From contig NZ_CP042266.1 in NCBI RefSeq assembly GCF_007856155.1, positions 3,100,001 to 3,164,000 of the forward strand: 64,000 bases of DNA, read 5' to 3'. The notes below the pieces were generated by a model. The model was not told where the DNA came from and made no database searches. It worked only from the letters and a program-made list of their open reading frames with translations. Made by a program: the position numbers and the translations under genes. This DNA is from Streptomyces qinzhouensis. GTDB taxonomy: Bacteria; Actinomycetota; Actinomycetes; Streptomycetales; Streptomycetaceae. This document shows, piece after piece, positions 7,501-17,950 of the stretch; positions within the stretch are counted from its first letter, which is position 1; every line of letters begins with the position of its first letter.

Positions 7501-9093
7501 TCAGCGCGGTGCGCCCGCGGTCAGCCGGTTGACCAGGTTGGCCGTGGCCCGGCGGATCTTCGCCTTGGTGGCACCGTCCAGCTTCAGTTCCTTGGTGTAG
7601 GGGTCGTCGTCGACGAGGGCGAGCGGCCAGTGGAAGGTACCGGCCATGAACACCGAGCCGCCGCCCGCGTGTTCGGTCAGGGCCGTGTGCTGGGTCTGAG
7701 GTCCGGGAAGCCGGTCGTCGAGGTAGCGCGAATCCGCGAGCAGGGTGCGGCGGGCGCCCGGCGGGCCCGGGGCCTTCGCGTCGTACGCGTCGGCTTCCAC
7801 ACCGACGAGTTGGGCGAGCTTCTCACCGTCCCGTACCCCGGTGCCCCGCCACAGCCAGTGGTCCGGCTGCCGTACGACGAGCGGCACGGGCTTCTGCACG
7901 ATGCCGTTGAACTGGATACCGAGCAGCCGCTGCTCGGCGAGAGAGCCGTCACCCCGGACCTGCCGCCAGCGGCTGGTGCGTCCCGCGGCGCCGGGCGCCG
8001 GGTCCTTGGCCGACTTGTAGCAGGCCATCAGCCGGTTGGGGCGGCCCTTCGCCGACTTCTCCAGCCGGACGTGGAAGTAGACGTTGTTCGCGCCGAGGAA
8101 GGCGAGGTTGCGCCCGGCGGCGACGGCCCGGCTCGCGGAGTCGTACATCTGCTTCGACCAGTACTCGTCGTGCCCGGGGAAGAAGACCGCGCGATAGCGG
8201 CGCGGGTCGACCGTCCCGTCGTGCAGGTCGACGCTGCTCGCGTACGTGATGTCGTGGCCGCGCCCCTCCGCCCAGCGGACGAAGCCGGTGTCCATGTTGA
8301 ACCAGGACGGGACGCCCGCACCCGCGTAGGGCCGGTCGAAGGAGACCTTCATGGCCCGCTTGTCGAAACCGCCGATGCTGCCGCTGGGCAGATATCCGCG
8401 GTAGAGGTTCTTGCCGGTCTTCCGGTCCTGGGGCCACATGTTGTAGGCCTGGTACGTGGCGAAGGGGATCACGCACAGGACGGCCGAGGCGCGCTGCGGT
8501 TCGCGCACCACGAAGGGTGTGCTGCTGCGGTAGCCGTCGTCGGCGGTGAACACGGCCTGGTAGAGCCCGGAGCGCCAGCTCCGGGGGATCCGGATGCTCC
8601 AGGACGGGTCCCAGTCGCAAGCGACGGCGCCCGTCTTCGGGTCGGTCGCGGGCGCCGGCTGCCGGTAGCCGGTCAGGACGCTGCTGGTGGTCATCAGCCG
8701 GGCGCCCTTGCCCCCGTAGTGGCCGATCCGGAAGACGGAGACGCGGTAGGTACGGGCCTTGCGCACCGAGATGGCGAAGTCGATGACCTGGCCGTGCCCC
8801 ACGGAGGTGGTGGAGGCGTATCCCATGATGTGGCCGTAGCTGTCGCTGGAGGCGCGGCGGATGGCCTTGTCCGCGAGCCAGCCGCGGGAGCCGGGCAGCA
8901 GGTTCTCCTCGGCGGTGCTCAGGGTCTGCGCCGAGGCCGTCGCCACGGGCTCGACCACCGCCGGCCGGGCCGGTGCGGCGGTGGGCCGGCCCGGCCCCGG
9001 CCGGTCGCTGAGGGTGTAGGCGGCGGCCCCGGTACCGGCGGCGGTGACGCCGATCAGGGACAGCAGGGTGCGGCGCCGGGGCTTCGACGGCAT
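7501..9093 (-). CDS. Tat-exported protein with N,N-dimethylformamidase beta-subunit-like domain
   Basis: This 530-residue protein opens with a twin-arginine-type signal (MPSKPRRRTLLSLIGVTAAG) and a Pro/Ala linker. The globular part carries GYASTTSVGHGQVIDFAISV and, further on, SVFRIGHYGGKGARL, FPGHDEYWSKQMYDS, AFLGANNVYFHVRLE and AGTFHWPLAL, the pattern of the DMFase large-subunit C-terminal (class I glutamine-amidotransferase-like) family. Its real substrate in Streptomyces is unknown; amide hydrolysis outside the membrane is an inference. ATG 9093 is preferred over GTG 9114 because AGGAGGA lies directly upstream of it. The NACHT gene follows on the same strand, but no shared function is evident. 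Confidence 0.8.
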   Translation of the reverse strand: MPSKPRRRTLLSLIGVTAAGTGAAAYTLSDRPGPGRPTAAPARPAVVEPVATASAQTLSTAEENLLPGSRGWLADKAIRRASSDSYGHIMGYASTTSVGHGQVIDFAISVRKARTYRVSVFRIGHYGGKGARLMTTSSVLTGYRQPAPATDPKTGAVACDWDPSWSIRIPRSWRSGLYQAVFTADDGYRSSTPFVVREPQRASAVLCVIPFATYQAYNMWPQDRKTGKNLYRGYLPSGSIGGFDKRAMKVSFDRPYAGAGVPSWFNMDTGFVRWAEGRGHDITYASSVDLHDGTVDPRRYRAVFFPGHDEYWSKQMYDSASRAVAAGRNLAFLGANNVYFHVRLEKSAKGRPNRLMACYKSAKDPAPGAAGRTSRWRQVRGDGSLAEQRLLGIQFNGIVQKPVPLVVRQPDHWLWRGTGVRDGEKLAQLVGVEADAYDAKAPGPPGARRTLLADSRYLDDRLPGPQTQHTALTEHAGGGSVFMAGTFHWPLALVDDDPYTKELKLDGATKAKIRRATANLVNRLTAGAPR

Positions 9094-9244
9094 GGGTTCC
9101 TCCTGGGGGTTCACAGGAGGTAGGTGCGGCGGGGCGGGGCCCGCGTTGCAGCGGGCCCGTCATCACCGGGGGATGGGGGCCGCCCGGATCCGGGCCGGGC
9201 CCGTCCCCGTAAACCACTGGTGGAACGGGCGGGCACCGCCGACC

Positions 9245-9814
9245 ATGGCGCGCATGAGCGAGCAACCCGAGCGGTGGACCGAGGCGACCGTCCACCCCGA
9301 TATGTGGGCCGACCCGGACCGGGATCCCCGCCACAGCGAAGGGCCCGGCCCCGGCGGCGAACGGGCGACGCTGCTGGATTTTCTGACGAGCTACCGTCTG
9401 ACGCTTCGGATGAAGTGCGAGGGCCTGGACCCGGAGCAGCTGGCGCGCCGTTCGGTCCCGCCGTCGACGATGTCGCTGCTCGGGCTGGTCCGGCATCTCG
9501 CCGAGGTGGAGCGGGACTGGCGGAACTGGGTCACCGAGGGCGAACCGCTGCCGAAGCTGTACGGCGACCGGGACGCCGACTTCGACGGCGCCGTCGCCGA
9601 ACAGGCCGTGGTCGAAGCCGCGTACGCCGATCTGGAGCGGGAGCAGGCCGCGACCGACGCGGTGCTGGCCGGGTTCGGGGATCCGGCCGAGCGGGTGGGG
9701 AAGGACCGGAGCACCGTACGGGAGCTGATGGTGCACCGGATCGAGGAGTACGCCCGGCACTGCGGGCACGCGGATCTGCTGCGCGAACGCGTCGACGGAC
9801 GGGTGGGCCAGTAA
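9245..9814 (+). CDS. DinB family protein (DUF664)
   Basis: This 189-residue four-helix-bundle protein has RATLLDFLTSYRLTLRMKCEGL, STMSLLGLVRHLAEVERDWR with the first metal-ligand histidine, and HRIEEYARHCGHADLLRE with the final His residues, the pattern of actinobacterial DinB/DUF664 proteins. Relatives include mycothiol-dependent enzymes, but most are uncharacterised. ATG 9245 and ATG 9254 are both in frame and neither has a good ribosome binding site, so the transcript may be leaderless. The next gene starts 41 bp downstream on the same strand. Confidence 0.85.
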   Translation: MARMSEQPERWTEATVHPDMWADPDRDPRHSEGPGPGGERATLLDFLTSYRLTLRMKCEGLDPEQLARRSVPPSTMSLLGLVRHLAEVERDWRNWVTEGEPLPKLYGDRDADFDGAVAEQAVVEAAYADLEREQAATDAVLAGFGDPAERVGKDRSTVRELMVHRIEEYARHCGHADLLRERVDGRVGQ

Positions 9815-9855
9815 CCGCCCCCGAAGACCGCCCGGGTCCGACCTAGGCTGGCCCC

Positions 9856-12800
9856 ATGCGATTCGGGGTGCTGGGTCCGCTCGCCGTCTGGGACGAGGAC
9901 GGGGAGCCCGTCGGGGTGACCGGGGCCAGGGTGCGGGGGCTGCTGGCCCGGCTGCTCGTCGCGCCCGGCCGGGCGGTGTCCGAGGAGAAGCTGGTGGACG
10001 GGTTGTGGGGGGACGCGCCGCCCGACCATCCGCGCAATACGCTCCAGGGCCAGGTGTCCCGGCTGCGGTCCTCGCTGGAGCGGGCCGTCGGGCCCGGGGG
10101 CCGGGGGCTCGTGGTCCGTGACGCGGCCGGTTACCGGCTGCGCGTCCGGGCGGGGGACGTGGACGCGGAGGTGTTCCTCGGCCTGGTGCGACAGGCGCGG
10201 GAGACCGGCGATCCGGAGGCCCGCGGGGCCCTGCTGACGGAGGCCGTCGGGCTGTGGCGCGGGCCCGCCTTCGCCGGGTACACGGACGAGCCCTTCGCGC
10301 TCGCCGCGGCCCGGCGGCTGGAGGAGGAGCGGCTCGGCGCCGTGGAGGAGGAGCTGGCGGTACGGGCCGGGCTCGGCGACCCCGCCGGGCTGGCCGGCGA
10401 GCTGGCGGACCTCACCGCCCGGCATCCGCTGCGCGAGCGCCTGCGCGTCCTGCAGCTGCGGGCGCTGTACGCGGCCGGCCGGCAGACGGACGCCCTCATG
10501 GCGTACGAGGAGTTCCGGCGCCGGCTCGACGAGGAGCTGGGGCTGCGGCCGGGACCGGAACTGGTGGCGCTCCAGCAGGCGGTGCTCCGGCACGACCCGG
10601 ACCTCGGAAGACGCACCCCCGCGATACCCGCACCCGCCGCCCGTCGGACCGTGGCCCCCGGGGCCGTACCGCATCGGGAAGAACCATCGGAACCACCGGC
10701 CGGTGTATCCGCCCCGGCGGGGAATCTGCCCAGCCCCGTCGCCGCGCTCGTCGGACGGGACGGTGCCGTCGCCGAGCTCGCGGAGCTGCTGGCGCGGTCC
10801 CGGCTGGTGACCCTCACCGGCCCCGGCGGCGTCGGCAAGACCCGGCTCGCGCTGGAGGCCGGGCACGCGGTCCGGGAGCGGTTCCCCGACGGGGTGTGGC
10901 TGGTGGAGCTGGCCGGAGTGACAGTGGGCGACCCGGGCGCCGTACCGGGCGCGCTGACCCGGGCCCTGGGGGTACGGGAGGCCTCCGTCGCCGCCCTCGC
11001 CCGCGCCCTGCGCGACCGCCGGCTGCTCCTCGTCCTCGACAACTGCGAGCATCTCGTCGAACCCGTCGCCGCCGTCCTGGCCGAGCTGCTGCCCGCCGTG
11101 CCCGGGCTGAGCGCGCTGGCCACCAGTCAGGAGGCCCTCGGGGTGACCGGGGAACTCCCCCGGCCCGTGGCGCCGCTGGCGACCGACGACGCGGTCAGCC
11201 TGTTCCTGGCCCGGGCCGCCGTACCACCCGGTGAGCTGGCCGCCGTCGCCGAACTCTGCGCCCGGCTCGACGGGATCCCGCTCGCCGTCGAACTCGCCGC
11301 CGCCCGGGTCCGCGCCCTCGGGGTACGGGGGCTGCTGGCCCGGCTCGACGACCGGTTCACCGTGCTCTCCGGCGGCGGGCCGCGCGGACTGCCCGCCCGG
11401 CAGCGCACCCTGCGCGCGGTCATCGACTGGAGCTGGTCGCTGCTGACCGGCCCCGAACGCCTGGTGCTGCGCAGGCTCGCGGTCCAGGCCGAGGGCCTGA
11501 CCCCGGCGGCGGCCGAGGCGGTGTGCGCGGGCGGCGAGGTCCGCCCGGAGGACGTACCCGAACTGCTGGGACGGCTGGCCGAACGGTCCCTCGTCGTCCT
11601 CGTGGACCGCGCCGAAGGTCCCGTACACCGGCTGCTGGAATCGGTGAAGGAGTACGCCCGCGAGCAGTTGGCGGCGGCCGGGGAGGCCCCGGCCGTACGG
11701 CACCGGCATCTGGTCCACCACACCGGACTCGCGCTCGCGGCGGCCCCGCTGCTCCACGGCCCCGGTCAGGCCCGCGCGCTGGAGCGGCTCGACGGAGCGG
11801 CGGCGGAGATACGGCTCGCGCTGGACACGGCCCTGGCACCGGCGGGCGGGGATCCGGGGCGGGCGCTGCGGACGGTGGACGCGCTGGCCTGGTACTGGGT
11901 CCTGCGCGGGCGCCCGGTGGCGGCCGGGGAGCTGATCGACCGGGCCCTGGCTTACGGGGGCGAGGCCCGGGACCGGGCCAGGGCGGTCGTCTGGCGTACC
12001 GGTATCGCGCTGATGGAGGGCGATGTCGCCGGGGGCGCGGACCGGATCCGGGCCGCTCTCGCCCCGTACGAGAACGCGTCCGTCGACGACCCCGAGGGCC
12101 GGGCCCGGGCCCTGTGGTTCCTGGGCTTCGCCCAGCTCGGCGCCGGTGACACCGGCACGGGCGAACAGCTCCTGGAGCGGGCCGTCGACGCCTACGCCAC
12201 TCTGGGCGGGCCGCGGGGCGCGTGGGGGACGGCCGCGGCGCTGAGCGTACGGGCCCGGCACGCTCTCGCCCGGGGCGACCACGCCGCCGCCCGCCACGAC
12301 GCCGAGCGCGGCGCGGCTCTCTTCGCGGAGCTCGGCGACGCCTGGGGCAGGCTCCAGACCGTGTTCCCGCTGGCGACGCTGTACGAGATCGCCGGCGCGT
12401 ACGGGCGGGCCGGCGATCTCCACCGCGACGGCCTCGCCCTCGCCGAACATCTGGGGCTGCCCGTCGAGGCCGCCAAACGCCATACCGGCCTCGGCAGGCT
12501 CGCCCTGCTCACCGGCGCTCCGGCGCGGGCCCGTGCCCACCACGAACGGGCCCTGCGGATCGCCCGGGAACAGAACTTCCGCTCCGGGGAGGCCGATGCC
12601 CGGCTCGGTCTGGCGCTCGGCGCCCGCCGGGAGGGCGATCTCGACGGTGCGCAGGCGCATCTGCACGAACTGCTGACCTGGTTCCGGGAGACCGGTTACG
12701 GGCCGGGCCGGGCGCTGGTCCTGGCCGAGCTGGGGTTCGTCGCGGAGGAGCGCGGGGACGCGGCGGGCGCGTACGAACGCCATGCGGAGGGGCTGGCCGT

Positions 12801-13092
12801 GGCGCGGGAACTGGGCGACCCCCGGGCGGTCGCCCTCGCCCTGGAGGGGCTGGCGGGGGCGCACGCCCTGGCCGGGGAGCCGGCGCGGGCCGCCGCGCTG
12901 CTGGGGGCGGCGGCCGCGGCCCGGGAGTCGGCGGGCGCGCCGCTGCCCGCGGCCGAACGGCGGGACGTGGACCGGGTGTCGGCGGCGGCCCGGGCGGCGC
13001 TGGGGGACGCCGGTTACACGGCGGCGTACGGCCGGGGACCGGACGTGCCGGAGGTACGGGGCCGGGCACTGCCGCCGGGAGACTCCCCCTGA
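9856..13092 (+). CDS. AfsR/SARP-type transcriptional regulator with BTAD, NTPase and TPR domains
   Basis: The 1078-residue protein has an OmpR-type winged helix at the N-terminus (MRFGVLGPLAVW...), then the bacterial transcriptional activation domain (about 95-245, ending GLRPGPELVALQQAVL). An NB-ARC ATPase follows with Walker A LTGPGGVGKTRLALEAG (about 320) and LLLVLDNCEHLVE, and then long TPR-like helical repeats to the C-terminus. This is the large AfsR-type architecture; such proteins usually activate antibiotic genes by binding direct repeats near -35. The start is probably leaderless, with TAGGCT at 9843-9848 just upstream of ATG 9856. No biosynthetic cluster is adjacent, so its targets are unknown; the MFS gene downstream is one candidate. 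Confidence 0.92.
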   Translation: MRFGVLGPLAVWDEDGEPVGVTGARVRGLLARLLVAPGRAVSEEKLVDGLWGDAPPDHPRNTLQGQVSRLRSSLERAVGPGGRGLVVRDAAGYRLRVRAGDVDAEVFLGLVRQARETGDPEARGALLTEAVGLWRGPAFAGYTDEPFALAAARRLEEERLGAVEEELAVRAGLGDPAGLAGELADLTARHPLRERLRVLQLRALYAAGRQTDALMAYEEFRRRLDEELGLRPGPELVALQQAVLRHDPDLGRRTPAIPAPAARRTVAPGAVPHREEPSEPPAGVSAPAGNLPSPVAALVGRDGAVAELAELLARSRLVTLTGPGGVGKTRLALEAGHAVRERFPDGVWLVELAGVTVGDPGAVPGALTRALGVREASVAALARALRDRRLLLVLDNCEHLVEPVAAVLAELLPAVPGLSALATSQEALGVTGELPRPVAPLATDDAVSLFLARAAVPPGELAAVAELCARLDGIPLAVELAAARVRALGVRGLLARLDDRFTVLSGGGPRGLPARQRTLRAVIDWSWSLLTGPERLVLRRLAVQAEGLTPAAAEAVCAGGEVRPEDVPELLGRLAERSLVVLVDRAEGPVHRLLESVKEYAREQLAAAGEAPAVRHRHLVHHTGLALAAAPLLHGPGQARALERLDGAAAEIRLALDTALAPAGGDPGRALRTVDALAWYWVLRGRPVAAGELIDRALAYGGEARDRARAVVWRTGIALMEGDVAGGADRIRAALAPYENASVDDPEGRARALWFLGFAQLGAGDTGTGEQLLERAVDAYATLGGPRGAWGTAAALSVRARHALARGDHAAARHDAERGAALFAELGDAWGRLQTVFPLATLYEIAGAYGRAGDLHRDGLALAEHLGLPVEAAKRHTGLGRLALLTGAPARARAHHERALRIAREQNFRSGEADARLGLALGARREGDLDGAQAHLHELLTWFRETGYGPGRALVLAELGFVAEERGDAAGAYERHAEGLAVARELGDPRAVALALEGLAGAHALAGEPARAAALLGAAAAARESAGAPLPAAERRDVDRVSAAARAALGDAGYTAAYGRGPDVPEVRGRALPPGDSP

Positions 13093-13179
13093 CGGCCGCT
13101 GACCCGCGGCGGCGTCCGAGACCGGTCTGTCATGTTAATGGCTGGTCAACGGGGTCGAGGTCTGGGCACGGTGGGGTCC

Positions 13180-14511
13180 ATGCCCCTTGAACCCGACCGA
13201 GCCTCCCACCCACCGGCCACCGCCGCGGCCCCCGGGCCCGCCGCCTCCCCCACTCGTCCTGAAAGCCTCTGGCGGGACCGCGTCTTCCGGACGTTTTTCT
13301 CCTCCGTCGTCCTCAGCCAGCTCGCCACCAACGTCAATATCCTCGCGATACCGCTGATCGCGGTCCTCGCGCTGGACGCCGGGCCCGGGCAGGTCGGACT
13401 CCTCGCCACGCTCGGCACGATCTCGTTCCTGCTGATAGGGCTGCCCGCCGGGGCCTGGCTGGACCGGCTGGACCACCGGCGGGTGATGATCTGCGCCGAG
13501 ACGGTCCGGGGTGTCCTCTTCCTGTCGCTGCCGATCGCCTGGGCGCTGGAGGTGCTCACGCTCTGGCAGTTGTACGCGGTGACGCTGCTGAGCGGTGCCG
13601 CGATGGTCTTCTTCGACGTGGGGACCCAGAGCGCGCTCCCGTCGCTCGTCGGTCCGGCGCAGCTGGTGCGGGCCAATACGGCGGTGGTCAGCTTCCAGGC
13701 GGCCGGGCAGGTCGCGGGGCGGGGCGCGGGCGGACTGGCCGTGCAGGCGCTGTCGGCGCCGGTGGCGGCCCTGGCGTCGGGGGTGCTGTTCCTGGTGTCG
13801 GCGCTGCGGATGTCCGCCGTACGGATGCCGGCCGCCGCCCGCGACGGCGGGCGGGAACACGGCGGCGGGCCCGGTCTCGCGGGGCAGATAGCGGAGGGGC
13901 TGCGGCATGTCCTGGGCTCCCGCGAACTTCGGGCGCTGGTGGCCGTCGGCGTACTGACCAATCTGGGCGGGCAGTTCACGATGACCCTGATGCCGGTGCT
14001 GTTCATGCGGGAACCGGGTCTCTCGGCGGGAATGCTGGGGCTGTTCTGGTCGACGGCCGGGCTGGGGATCTTCCTCGGGGCCCGGTTCGCGCGGAGGTGG
14101 GGGGAGCGGTACGGATACGGGCGCACGATCACGGTGACCGCGCTGGTCCTGGCGCCCGGGGCGCTGTTCGTGCCGTTGGTCGGCGGGGGCTGGTGGCTGG
14201 TGCTGGCGGGTGCCGGGCTGCTGATGGACACGGTCCGGCTCGGCGCGTTCAACGTGCTGGCGGTCACGCTGCGGCAGAGCATGACGCCGAAGGAGCTCCT
14301 CGGCCGTATGAACGCGACGTTCCGGTTCTTGCTGTTCGGGGCGATGGCGGCGGGGTCCGCCCTGGCGGGTGTCGTCGGCCAGTACGCGGGCATCCGCACG
14401 GCCATGTGGATCGGCGCGGGCTGTCTGGCGCTGACGTTCCTGCCGGCGCTGACCGGGCTGCGGGGCGGGCCGTGGTGGCGGGGGGCGCCGGGGCGGACCC
14501 CATTGCGGTGA
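13180..14511 (+). CDS. MFS transporter
   Basis: This 443-residue inner-membrane protein has about 12 hydrophobic helices. After a Pro/Ala-rich cytosolic N-terminus come DRVFRTFFSSVVLSQLATNVNILAIPL and the motif-A-like loop GLPAGAWLDRLDHRRVMI, then FFDVGTQSALPSLVG, typical of the MFS branch of macrolide- and enterobactin-type exporters. The chosen ATG at 13180 follows GGTGGGG; in-frame ATGs lie upstream at 13132 and 13138. It lies 87 bp after the SARP gene on the same strand. The substrate is unknown. Confidence 0.88.
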   Translation: MPLEPDRASHPPATAAAPGPAASPTRPESLWRDRVFRTFFSSVVLSQLATNVNILAIPLIAVLALDAGPGQVGLLATLGTISFLLIGLPAGAWLDRLDHRRVMICAETVRGVLFLSLPIAWALEVLTLWQLYAVTLLSGAAMVFFDVGTQSALPSLVGPAQLVRANTAVVSFQAAGQVAGRGAGGLAVQALSAPVAALASGVLFLVSALRMSAVRMPAAARDGGREHGGGPGLAGQIAEGLRHVLGSRELRALVAVGVLTNLGGQFTMTLMPVLFMREPGLSAGMLGLFWSTAGLGIFLGARFARRWGERYGYGRTITVTALVLAPGALFVPLVGGGWWLVLAGAGLLMDTVRLGAFNVLAVTLRQSMTPKELLGRMNATFRFLLFGAMAAGSALAGVVGQYAGIRTAMWIGAGCLALTFLPALTGLRGGPWWRGAPGRTPLR

Positions 14512-14729
14512 GCCGTTGCGGTGAGCCGTTTCCGGGGACGGCCCCGGTCGGCAGGGGGCGGCCCCGGACGGTTCTCCCGGCCGCGGCCCCCGGGGACACC
14601 GGAACGGACGTGATCCCGCGGCTCGACCGCCCCGCGCGGGATTAAACGCCGGGCGGACATGTTGTCGACTACATGCCCACTTCGCAGCCGGCCCCCGGAA
14701 AGCCGTTCCCGCGCTCGTATGCTCGAACC

Positions 14730-17318
14730 ATGACAGAAGACCAGGTCGCACGCCCCACCGCCAACGCCATGCGGCGTGCTCTCCGGCGCGCCAGAGACGG
14801 GGTCGCCCTCGACGCCGGTGAGGCGGCCGTGCTGTTGCAGGCGCGCGGTGACGATCTGGCGGATCTCTGCGCCTCGGCGGCGCGGGTGCGGGACGCCGGT
14901 CTTGAGGCCGCCGGGCGGCCCGGGGTCATCACGTACTCGAAGAGCGTCTTCATTCCGCTGACCCGGCTGTGCCGGGACAAATGCCACTACTGCACCTTTG
15001 TCACCGTTCCCGGGAAGCTCCGCCGGGACGGACACGGGATGTTCATGTCGCCGGACGAGGTGCTGGCCGTCGCCCGCCGGGGAGCCGAGCTGGGGGTCAA
15101 GGAGGCACTGATCACCCTCGGGGACAAACCGGAGGACCGCTGGCCCGAGGCGCGGCAGTGGCTGGAGGCCGAGGGATACGACTCCACCATCGACTACGTC
15201 CGGGCGATGTCGATCCGGATCCTGGAGGAGACGGGTCTGCTGCCCCATCTCAATCCCGGCGTGATGAGCTGGACCGACTTCCAGAAGCTCAAGCCCGTGG
15301 CGCCGTCCATGGGCATGATGCTGGAGACCACGGCGGTCCGGCTGTGGAGCGAGCCCGGCGGGCCGCATCACGGTTCGCCGGACAAGGAGCCCGCCGTGCG
15401 GCTGCGGGTGCTGGAGGACGCGGGCCGCAGCTCCGTTCCCTTCACCAGCGGCCTGCTCATCGGCATCGGCGAGACGTACGAGGAGCGGGCCGAGTCCCTG
15501 TTCGCGCTGCGCCGCGTCGCCCGGGCGTATCACGGTATCCAGGAGCTGATCCTGCAGAACTTCCGCGCCAAGCCCGATACGGCGATGCGCGGTATGCCGG
15601 ACGCCGAACTGGACGAGCTGGTCGCCACCGTCGCCGTCGCCCGGCACATCATGGGGCCGTCCGCCTGCCTCCAGGCCCCGCCGAATCTGGTGGACGGTGA
15701 ATTCGCCCGGCTGATCGCGGCCGGGATCGACGACTGGGGCGGGGTCTCCCCGCTGACCATCGACCATGTCAATCCCGAGCGCCCGTGGCCCCGGATCGAC
15801 ACCCTCGCCGAGCACTCCGCCGCGGCCGGTTTCCGCCTTGAGGAACGGCTCTGTGTCTACCCCGAGTTCGTATCGCGCGGGGAGCCGTGGCTCGACCCCC
15901 GGCTGATGCCGCACGTCGCCGCGCTCGCCGACCCGGCGACCGGCCTCGCCCGCCCCGACGCCCGCCCGGCGGGGCTGCCCTGGCAGGAGCCCGACGAGTC
16001 CTTCACCGCCATCGGCAGCGGCCGTACCGATCTGCACCGCACCATCGACACCGAGGGCCGGACCACCGACCGCCGTGACGACTTCGACGCGGTGTACGGC
16101 GACTGGGAGGCGCTGCGGGAGGCCGCCGCGCCCGGGATGGTGCCCGAGCGGATCGACACGGACGTCAAAGCCGCGCTGCGGACCGCCGCCGACGACCCGA
16201 CCCGGCTCACCGACGGCGAGGCCCTCGCCCTGCTGCACGCGGACGGGCCCGCGCTCGACGCCCTCACCCGCATCGCCGACGAGCTGCGCCGGTCCGTCGT
16301 CGGTGACGACGTCACCTATGTCGTCACCCGGAACATCAACTTCACCAATGTCTGCTACACCGGCTGCCGGTTCTGCGCCTTCGCCCAGCGCCGTACGGAC
16401 GCCGACGCCTACACCCTCTCCCTGGACCAGGTCGCCGACCGCGCCGCCCAGGCGTGGGGCGTCGGTGCGGTCGAGGTCTGCATGCAGGGCGGTATCCACC
16501 CCGATCTGCCCGGCACGGCGTACTTCGACATCGCCCGCGCGGTGAAGCGGCGCGTCCCCGGCATGCATGTGCACGCCTTCTCCCCCATGGAGGTGGTCAA
16601 CGGCGCCTCCCGCACGGGCATGTCCATCGAGGACTGGCTGACCGCCGCGAAGGAGGCGGGCCTGGACTCCGTCCCCGGCACGGCCGCGGAGATCCTCGAC
16701 GACGAGGTCCGGTGGATCCTCACCAAGGGCAAGCTGCCCGCCGCGACCTGGATCGAGGTGATCTCCACGGCGCACCGGCTGGGGCTGCGCTCCTCGTCGA
16801 CGATGATGTACGGCCATGTCGACCAGCCCCGGCACTGGCTGGGCCATCTGCGGACACTGGCCCGGATCCAGCAGGAGACGGGCGGCTTCACCGAGTTCGT
16901 GACGCTGCCGTTCATCCACACCAACGCACCGGTGTATCTGGCCGGGATCGCCCGCCCCGGCCCGACGGTCCGCGACAACCGCGCGGTGACCGCGATGGCC
17001 AGGCTGCTGCTCCACCCCCACATCACCAATATCCAGACCAGCTGGGTCAAGCTGGGGGCGGAGGGCGCGGCGGAGATGCTCCGCTCCGGGGCGAACGATC
17101 TGGGCGGCACGCTGATGGAGGAGACCATCTCCCGGATGGCGGGCTCGCGTTACGGCTCGTACCGCTCCATCAAGGACCTGGTGTCCATAGCCGAACTGGC
17201 GGGCCGCCCCGCGAGGCCGCGGACGACGCTCTACGGCGAGGTGCCCGAGGAGCGGGTGCGGGCGGCGGAAGCCTCGGACGGCCATCTGCCGAAGCTGCTG
17301 CCACTGACGACGGACTGA
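14730..17318 (+). CDS. fbiC: FO synthase, fused CofG-CofH (bifunctional FbiC)
   Basis: This 862-residue radical SAM enzyme has two domains. The N-terminal CofG part has CRDKCHYC (Cys81, Cys85, Cys88) and the C-terminal CofH part has CYTGCRFC (Cys542, Cys546, Cys549); each CxxxCxxC binds a 4Fe-4S cluster for SAM cleavage. Together they join 5-amino-6-ribitylaminouracil and tyrosine into the F420 precursor FO (7,8-didemethyl-8-hydroxy-5-deazariboflavin). The single-chain form is normal for actinobacteria. ATG 14730 ([10 protein letters not shown]...) is chosen over ATG 14673; TATGCT at 14718 suggests a nearly leaderless transcript. A strong hairpin terminator follows. The three LLM-type oxidoreductases in this window may use F420. 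Confidence 0.97.
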   Translation: MTEDQVARPTANAMRRALRRARDGVALDAGEAAVLLQARGDDLADLCASAARVRDAGLEAAGRPGVITYSKSVFIPLTRLCRDKCHYCTFVTVPGKLRRDGHGMFMSPDEVLAVARRGAELGVKEALITLGDKPEDRWPEARQWLEAEGYDSTIDYVRAMSIRILEETGLLPHLNPGVMSWTDFQKLKPVAPSMGMMLETTAVRLWSEPGGPHHGSPDKEPAVRLRVLEDAGRSSVPFTSGLLIGIGETYEERAESLFALRRVARAYHGIQELILQNFRAKPDTAMRGMPDAELDELVATVAVARHIMGPSACLQAPPNLVDGEFARLIAAGIDDWGGVSPLTIDHVNPERPWPRIDTLAEHSAAAGFRLEERLCVYPEFVSRGEPWLDPRLMPHVAALADPATGLARPDARPAGLPWQEPDESFTAIGSGRTDLHRTIDTEGRTTDRRDDFDAVYGDWEALREAAAPGMVPERIDTDVKAALRTAADDPTRLTDGEALALLHADGPALDALTRIADELRRSVVGDDVTYVVTRNINFTNVCYTGCRFCAFAQRRTDADAYTLSLDQVADRAAQAWGVGAVEVCMQGGIHPDLPGTAYFDIARAVKRRVPGMHVHAFSPMEVVNGASRTGMSIEDWLTAAKEAGLDSVPGTAAEILDDEVRWILTKGKLPAATWIEVISTAHRLGLRSSSTMMYGHVDQPRHWLGHLRTLARIQQETGGFTEFVTLPFIHTNAPVYLAGIARPGPTVRDNRAVTAMARLLLHPHITNIQTSWVKLGAEGAAEMLRSGANDLGGTLMEETISRMAGSRYGSYRSIKDLVSIAELAGRPARPRTTLYGEVPEERVRAAEASDGHLPKLLPLTTD

Positions 17319-17333
17319 CACCCGGCGGGAGCC

Positions 17334-17387
17334 GCGGGCCCCGCCGGTACGGCCGGGGGCCGGGGCACCGCTCCGGGCGGGGCCCGC
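17334..17387 (+). terminator. Terminator after fbiC
   Basis: A perfect 12-bp stem (GCGGGCCCCGCC at 17334-17345 and GGCGGGGCCCGC at 17376-17387) lies 16 bp after the fbiC stop codon. Confidence 0.65.
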
Positions 17388-17713
17388 CGCCGCGTGGCTG
17401 CCGCATGGACGGGAGCCACCCGCGGCAGCGGCAGACGCCGGGGTGCCGGACGCGGGTAGCGGACGCCGCCCGGGGCGGGCGTCCCGCCCCCGGGCGGGCC
17501 GGAGCCGCTCGCACCGCGGCGTATCCGGCCCGCCGCAGGCACCGCGGGGGCGGGCGCCCCGGCTTCGGTCCGGGTCCGCCCCGTCCCGGGCGCCGGGTCG
17601 GCGGACGCGTCGGCGCCTGCGGCGGGTGCGGACCGGCCGGTCGCGCAGATCGTCCGGATCGACCCGGGGGACCTCGGTCCGGAAGGAACGGATCGCCGCC
17701 GCGCGCTCGGTGT

Positions 17714-17746
17714 CCCGTCCCTTCCCTTCCCTTCCCTTCCCTTCCC
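17714..17746 (-). other. Putative G-quadruplex tract (seven GGG runs on the minus strand)
   Basis: Seven CCC tracts on the plus strand are separated by exactly two bases, TT in all but the first gap. On the minus strand this reads as GGGAA repeats, a textbook intramolecular G-quadruplex motif with 2-nt loops. It lies about 205 bp upstream of the STAND-TPR start. Confidence 0.6.
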
Positions 17747-17950
17747 GGTGGTCTCCGCGCCCGTGAACTCCGCCGTACCCAGGGTCTTCTCCTCGTCCGC
17801 ATCGGCAAAGGGACGACCGTGGAGGCCGTAGCGGACGGATCACGGCCTGGTTGAGTCCCGGCGGCTTCGGGACGGCTCCGCCCATCGCCCTGCCGGCGTC
17901 CGGGGCGGGCTGGGAGACTGGGCGTACGAGCGGCGGGGAGGCAGCGGGGC

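Larger units (their letters stand above)
17319..17950. other. Long intergenic region, no gene supported
   Basis: This stretch holds the fbiC terminator (17334-17387) and a run of C-tracts (17714-17746). I see no frame with a ribosome binding site and a recognisable product; the open frames are side effects of the extreme GC content. The promoter of the STAND-TPR gene should lie near 17850-17940, with GGGGAGG just upstream of ATG 17951. Confidence 0.6.

Noticed and set aside
9391..12864. Long minus-strand open frame opposite the DinB and SARP genes
   Set aside because: It is composition-biased and antisense to a complete SARP protein with intact domains.
9856..14511. SARP and MFS genes as part of an antibiotic cluster
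   Set aside because: No biosynthetic core genes lie within reach; neighbours are fbiC and DinB, so the SARP cannot be assigned to a pathway.
13146..17885. Very long minus-strand open frame opposite the MFS and fbiC genes
   Set aside because: It is antisense to two well-recognised genes, is rich in Arg/Pro/Gly, and has no family signature. Such frames are expected in very GC-rich DNA.
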